Source of the DNA: Alkalicaulis satelles
GTDB lineage: Bacteria; Pseudomonadota; Alphaproteobacteria; Caulobacterales; Maricaulaceae
DNA length: 64,000 nt
NCBI RefSeq assembly: GCF_008630495.1
Contig: NZ_VWOJ01000003.1
Coordinates: forward strand, 1-64,000
Direction of reading: 5' to 3'
In this document: positions 60,008 through 64,000 of the stretch, in pieces
Layout: every line of letters begins with the position of its first letter
Numbering within the stretch: the first letter of the stretch is position 1
The notes under the pieces: generated by a model
Told to the model about the DNA's origin: nothing
Databases searched by the model: none
The model's input: only the letters and a program-made list of their open reading frames with translations
Program-made: the position numbers and the translations under genes

Positions 60008-61086
60008 CCCGCCTTCTCGCCCTGATTGCCCTGGCCCCTGCCCTGGCCTTGAGCGCCTGCAGCGCGCCGCCCGCCGAGACCGATCCCGCCCCGCGCCTGG
60101 CGCGGGTGGAAACAGTACGCGGTGCTGAGTCCGCCTCCATGCGCGAGTTTGTGGGCCGTGTGGAACCGCGCCTGAGCGTGGACCTCGCCTTCCAGGTGGG
60201 CGGGCGGCTGTCCGCCTTCCCCGTCATGGAGGGACAGATCGTGCCCGAAGGCACGGTGATCGCCCAGCTCGATTCCACCGATTTCGCCCGCGCGGTGCGC
60301 CAGGCCGAGGTGCAGCGCCAGCAGGCCAGCCAGAATCTGGAGCGCCAGCGCATTCTGCATGAGCGCGGCATCGCCTCGGACGCGGCTCTGGAGCAGGCCC
60401 AGACCGAACACGATCTGCAGAGCGTCTCGCTGGAAACCGCGCGCCAGAATCTGCGCTACGCAACAGTCAATGCGCCTTTCCAGGGCCTGGTCTCGCGCCG
60501 CCTGGTGGACAATTTCACCACCGTGGCCGCCGGCCAGCCGGTGGCGCGCCTGCAGGACATGAGCGAGCTGCGTGTGGCGATCCAGATCCCCGAGAGCATT
60601 GTCGCTGTGGTCGATCAGAGCCAGCCTGCCGACATCCATGCACGCTTCCCCTTCCTGCCCGGGCAGACCTTTCCGCTCACCTTCCGTGAACTGAGCGCCG
60701 AGCCCGAGCCGGCCTCGCGCACCTATACCGCCATGTTCGCCCTGCCGGGCGATCTGCCGGGCAATATCCTGCCCGGCATGACAGCCACGGTTATGGTCTC
60801 GCTCGACAGCCTGACCGGCAATGCCGAGCCAGCGCTGGTGCGCGCACCTGCCGGTGCGCTGAGCGCCGCGCCGGATGGCGGCTTCCGGGTGTACATCTTT
60901 GATGCCGACGCAGGAATCGTGCGCGAGCGCGAGGTGGAGGTCGGCCCCGTGGGCGGAGACAGCGTGGTGATCCGCCACGGCTTGGAACCAGGCGAACAGA
61001 TCGTCACCTCAGGCGTCAGCGCCCTTTATGACGGCATGCGCATCCGCCCGATGGAAGGACGCAACGGCCTGCCCGCCGGACGCTGA
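60004..61086 (+). CDS. RND efflux periplasmic adaptor lipoprotein
   Basis: 360 residues. Lipoprotein signal peptide with LSACSA (Cys20). The lipoyl domain (FVGRVEPRLSVDLAFQVGGRLSAFPVMEGQIVPEG in outline) flanks a short coiled-coil hairpin (QAEVQRQQASQNLERQRILHERG), followed by beta-barrel and membrane-proximal domains. Lipid anchoring in the inner membrane, as in AcrA, is expected. It lies between tetR (4-bp overlap) and the pump gene (33 bp). Confidence 0.94.
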   Translation: MTRLLALIALAPALALSACSAPPAETDPAPRLARVETVRGAESASMREFVGRVEPRLSVDLAFQVGGRLSAFPVMEGQIVPEGTVIAQLDSTDFARAVRQAEVQRQQASQNLERQRILHERGIASDAALEQAQTEHDLQSVSLETARQNLRYATVNAPFQGLVSRRLVDNFTTVAAGQPVARLQDMSELRVAIQIPESIVAVVDQSQPADIHARFPFLPGQTFPLTFRELSAEPEPASRTYTAMFALPGDLPGNILPGMTATVMVSLDSLTGNAEPALVRAPAGALSAAPDGGFRVYIFDADAGIVREREVEVGPVGGDSVVIRHGLEPGEQIVTSGVSALYDGMRIRPMEGRNGLPAGR

Positions 61087-61119
61087 CGCTCACAAAAGAC
61101 GCACCTCCAGGGGGACGCC

Positions 61120-64000
61120 ATGGCCGACGCCGCACCACCCAAAGCCGCCATCTCCGTGGCGCGCCTGTCGATTGAAAAACCGGTGCTCACCTGGATGGTG
61201 ATCCTGGCTTGCTTGCTGGGCGGCATTTACGGCATCAACACCGTGGCCCAGCTGGAAGATCCGGCCTTCACCATCAAGCAGGCCATGGTCTACACCGCCT
61301 ATCCCGGCGCTTCGGCCGAAGAGGTCGAGCGCGAGGTGACCGAGCGGCTGGAAACCGCCATCCAGCAAATGCCCCAGCTGGACGCCGTGCGCTCCAAGAG
61401 CCAGCCGGGCATGAGCGAAATCCGTGTGGAGATACGCGACCGTTACGCCTCGGGAGACCTGCCCCAGATCTGGGACGAGCTGCGCAAGCGTCTGAGTGAT
61501 GCTGCGCCGAGCCTGCCGCCCGGCGCGCGCACGCCGGTGGTGCTGGATGATTTCGGCGATGTGTACGGCATATTCTACGCCGTCATCGCGCCAGGCTATT
61601 CGGATGCGGAAATCCGCGACATCGCCGAGCTGTTGCGCCGCGAATTACTGGTCACGCCCGGCGTGTCCAAGATCTCCACCGACGGCGTGCCCGAAGAGCG
61701 CATCTATATCGAGATCCCCCAGGAAAACCTCGCCCGGCTCGGCCTGCCGGTGAATCAGGTGCTAGAAACCCTGTCCAGCGAGAATGCGGTGGTGGATGCG
61801 GGCATGGTCAGCGCGGGCGACGCACGCGCGCGCATCGACATGCCCGGCGCCATTGGCGGCGTGGACGCCATCTCCAATCTTCTGATCTCGCCGCGCGATT
61901 CCGGCCAGACCCTGCGCCTGTCCGATCTGGGCCAGGTCACGCGCGGGCCTGTCGAGCGCGCCGAGGTCTATGTCTATCACAATGGCCAGGCCGCCTTCAC
62001 GCTGGGCGTTTCGGGTCTTCCGACCGCCAATATCGTGGATGTGGGCCGGGCGGTGGAGGCGCGCCTGGCCGTGCTCGCCGACGATTTGCCGCTGGGGGTC
62101 GAGATCGTCCCGATCTACAAGCAGCACCGGGTGGTGGCGAGCTCGATCAATAACTTCCTTATCTCGCTGGCGCTGTCTGTGGGCATCGTGATCGGCGTGT
62201 TGTGCCTGACCATGGGCTGGCGCGCGGGGATTTCCGTGGGCTCGGTGCTGCTGCTGACGGTTCTGGGCACGCTGTTCTTCATGTCGGTGTTCGGCATCAC
62301 CATGCAGCGCATCTCGCTGGGCGCGCTGATCATCGCCATGGGCATGCTGGTCGATAACGCCCTGGTGGTGACCGAGAACATGCAGGTGGCCGTCCAGCGC
62401 GGGGTCAAACGCCTCAAGGCCGCCGAGGACGCCGCCGCGAATACGCAATGGCCGCTGCTGGGCGCCACGGTGATCGGGATCATGGCGTTTTCCGGCATCG
62501 GCCTGTCGCCTGATTCCACCGGCGAGTTCCTGTTCTCCCTGTTCGCGGTGATCGCCATCTCGCTGATGCTCAGCTGGGTGCTGGCGCTGACCGTGGCGCC
62601 GATGATCGCCTATCACCTGTTCAAGTCCGAGCGCGGCGCTGACGCCGACCCCTATCGCGGGCGGATGTACAAGAGCTATCGCGCCGCGCTCATCGGCGCC
62701 CTGCGCCGGCGCTGGATCACGGTCGCGGCCATGGTGACCGTGACCATCGCCAGCATCTGGGGCTTCGGCTTCGTCAAATCGGCCTTCTTCCCCAATTCCA
62801 ACACGCCGATGTTCTTCGTCTCCATAACCCAGTCCCAGGGCACGGACATCCTGGCTTCACGTGATCTGGCCCGCGACATGGCCCGCTGGGCCTCTCAGCA
62901 GCCCGGCGTCACCCAGGCTGACGCCTTCGCCGGGCGCGGCGCCACGCGCTTCATGCTCACCTATAATACCGAGCAGCCCAATGCGGCCTTCGCCCAGCTG
63001 ATCGTCCAGACCGCGCGCACTCGAGACATTCCTGATGTGGAGGCGCGCATCCTGGACCATCTGGCCCAGACCTATCCCCACGTGGAGGCGCGCTCGGACC
63101 GCATCGTGTTCGGCCCGCCCTCGGGCGCCCAGCTGGAAGCGCGCTTCAAGGGTCCTGACGCCCAGGTGCTGCGCGCGCTGGGCGAGGACGCCGTGACACA
63201 CCTGCGCGAGGAGGCAGGCGTGCGTGATCTGAGGATCGACTGGCGCAACCGCGCCCTGACCCTGACGCCCCAGATCATCGAGGCGCGCGCGCGCACGGTC
63301 GGCGTGACCCGGGCCGATATCGGCGAGGCATTGCGCCTGGCCACGGACGGGGAGCGGGTGGGCGTCTACCGCGAGGGCATCGACCTCATCCCCATTATAG
63401 CCCGCGCTCCGGCGGCCGAGCGCGCCAATCCGGACAATCTGTCCGACCGTCTGATCTGGAGCCCGGCCCAGAACGCCTATGTGCCCATGTCCCAGGTAGT
63501 GTCAGGCTTCACGCTGCAAGCTGAAGACACGCTGATCATTCGCCGGGACAAGGTGCGCACCCTGACAGTCCAGGCCAATCCCATGCCCGGCGAGACCGCC
63601 GCCCAGGCGTTCACCCGCTTCTCTGCAGTGGTGAACGCCATGGATATGCCGCGCGGTTACCGGGTGGAGTGGGGCGGCGAGTATGAAGCCAACCGCGAAG
63701 CCAACGAGTCGCTGGGCGGCGTCTTGCCGATCAGCTTCATCGTCATGCTCACGGTCAGCTTCCTGTTGTTCATGACCGTGCGCCAGCCGCTCATCGTGTG
63801 GCTGATCGTGCCCATGTCGATCTGCGGGGTGACGGCGGGGCTGCTGGCCACCGGCATCGCCTTCTCCTTCACCGCGCTTCTGGGCCTGTTGTCGCTGTCA
63901 GGCATGCTGATCAAGAACGCCATCGTGCTGATCGACGAGATCGACCGGCGGCGGCGTGAGGGCGAAACCGCCTGGGGCGCGGTGGTGGACGGCTCGGTGA
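61120..64000 (+). CDS. RND efflux transporter permease (3' end beyond the window)
   Basis: 960 codons visible without a stop; the family is usually about 1020-1050 residues, so roughly the last two helices are missing. It starts ATG at 61120 after a GGGGA-type ribosome-binding site. RLSIEKPVLTWMVILACLLGG begins TM1. TM4 has D412-N413 (GMLVDNALVVTEN) in place of the AcrB Asp-Asp pair, while TM10 keeps the Lys (GMLIKNAIVLIDE, K932). It forms the tetR-adaptor-pump operon. Substrate unknown; the pump differs from the one at 46.5-49.8 kb. Confidence 0.94.
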   Translation, partial: MADAAPPKAAISVARLSIEKPVLTWMVILACLLGGIYGINTVAQLEDPAFTIKQAMVYTAYPGASAEEVEREVTERLETAIQQMPQLDAVRSKSQPGMSEIRVEIRDRYASGDLPQIWDELRKRLSDAAPSLPPGARTPVVLDDFGDVYGIFYAVIAPGYSDAEIRDIAELLRRELLVTPGVSKISTDGVPEERIYIEIPQENLARLGLPVNQVLETLSSENAVVDAGMVSAGDARARIDMPGAIGGVDAISNLLISPRDSGQTLRLSDLGQVTRGPVERAEVYVYHNGQAAFTLGVSGLPTANIVDVGRAVEARLAVLADDLPLGVEIVPIYKQHRVVASSINNFLISLALSVGIVIGVLCLTMGWRAGISVGSVLLLTVLGTLFFMSVFGITMQRISLGALIIAMGMLVDNALVVTENMQVAVQRGVKRLKAAEDAAANTQWPLLGATVIGIMAFSGIGLSPDSTGEFLFSLFAVIAISLMLSWVLALTVAPMIAYHLFKSERGADADPYRGRMYKSYRAALIGALRRRWITVAAMVTVTIASIWGFGFVKSAFFPNSNTPMFFVSITQSQGTDILASRDLARDMARWASQQPGVTQADAFAGRGATRFMLTYNTEQPNAAFAQLIVQTARTRDIPDVEARILDHLAQTYPHVEARSDRIVFGPPSGAQLEARFKGPDAQVLRALGEDAVTHLREEAGVRDLRIDWRNRALTLTPQIIEARARTVGVTRADIGEALRLATDGERVGVYREGIDLIPIIARAPAAERANPDNLSDRLIWSPAQNAYVPMSQVVSGFTLQAEDTLIIRRDKVRTLTVQANPMPGETAAQAFTRFSAVVNAMDMPRGYRVEWGGEYEANREANESLGGVLPISFIVMLTVSFLLFMTVRQPLIVWLIVPMSICGVTAGLLATGIAFSFTALLGLLSLSGMLIKNAIVLIDEIDRRRREGETAWGAVVDGSV

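Overview
The window is GC-rich alphaproteobacterial chromosome. The CtrA inhibitor SciP, the sigma-54 flagellar activator FlbD, a FliH/FlbE-type protein and a complete Cpa/Tad pilus assembly block point to the Caulobacterales/Maricaulales, most likely a marine Hyphomonas- or Maricaulis-like stalked or budding bacterium. That placement is inferred from gene content. I see no rRNA, tRNA, insertion sequence, prophage or CRISPR array, and no base-composition break that would suggest an island.

Layout. 1-7.7 kb: metabolic and housekeeping genes (end of an OmpA-family gene, threonine dehydratase, a NadN-like surface nucleotidase, a polyprenyl diphosphate synthase, a tRNA methyltransferase, an S49 protease, a MATE pump). 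7.8-13.3 kb: a TonB-dependent receptor divergent from a LysR regulator and a gamma-glutamyltransferase lipoprotein, with two inverted repeats between receptor and regulator. 13.3-31.4 kb: flagellar genes, in a leftward fliF-fliG-fliH-fliN-flbD-flhA-flhF-flhG operon, then sciP, a leftward fliK-flgD-flgE operon and a rightward flgK-flgL pair. 31.4-35.1 kb: an amidohydrolase, a YgjP-like metallopeptidase, a MarC protein and small unknowns. 35.2-43.3 kb: the leftward pilus operon cpaB-C-D-E-F-tadB-tadC. 43.4-46.4 kb: a secreted Cys-rich protein divergent from a PAS_5 protein, a double PilZ protein and a GYF_2 fusion protein. 46.5-57 kb: an RND pump with its adaptor, divergent from tamA-tamB. 57.3-64 kb: two membrane proteins, one PiT-like, and a tetR-adaptor-RND operon that runs off the window.

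How it fits together. The flagellar genes look wired as a Caulobacter-type hierarchy. Related CtrA-like boxes sit upstream of fliF and sciP. Two divergent GG-N10-GC (sigma-54) promoters sit between fliK and flgK, and the sigma-54 activator FlbD is encoded in the fliF operon. The same promoter architecture recurs between the secreted protein and the PAS_5 gene at 44.4 kb, with a further candidate before the GYF_2 gene at 45.85 kb. This suggests that an uncharacterised surface/signalling module next to the pilus genes belongs to the same sigma-54 regulon. That module, which includes a PilZ protein and a GYF_2 protein joined to what looks like a Cas2/SinR-type fold, is the best candidate here for something undescribed. 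The remaining genes are mostly recognisable families.
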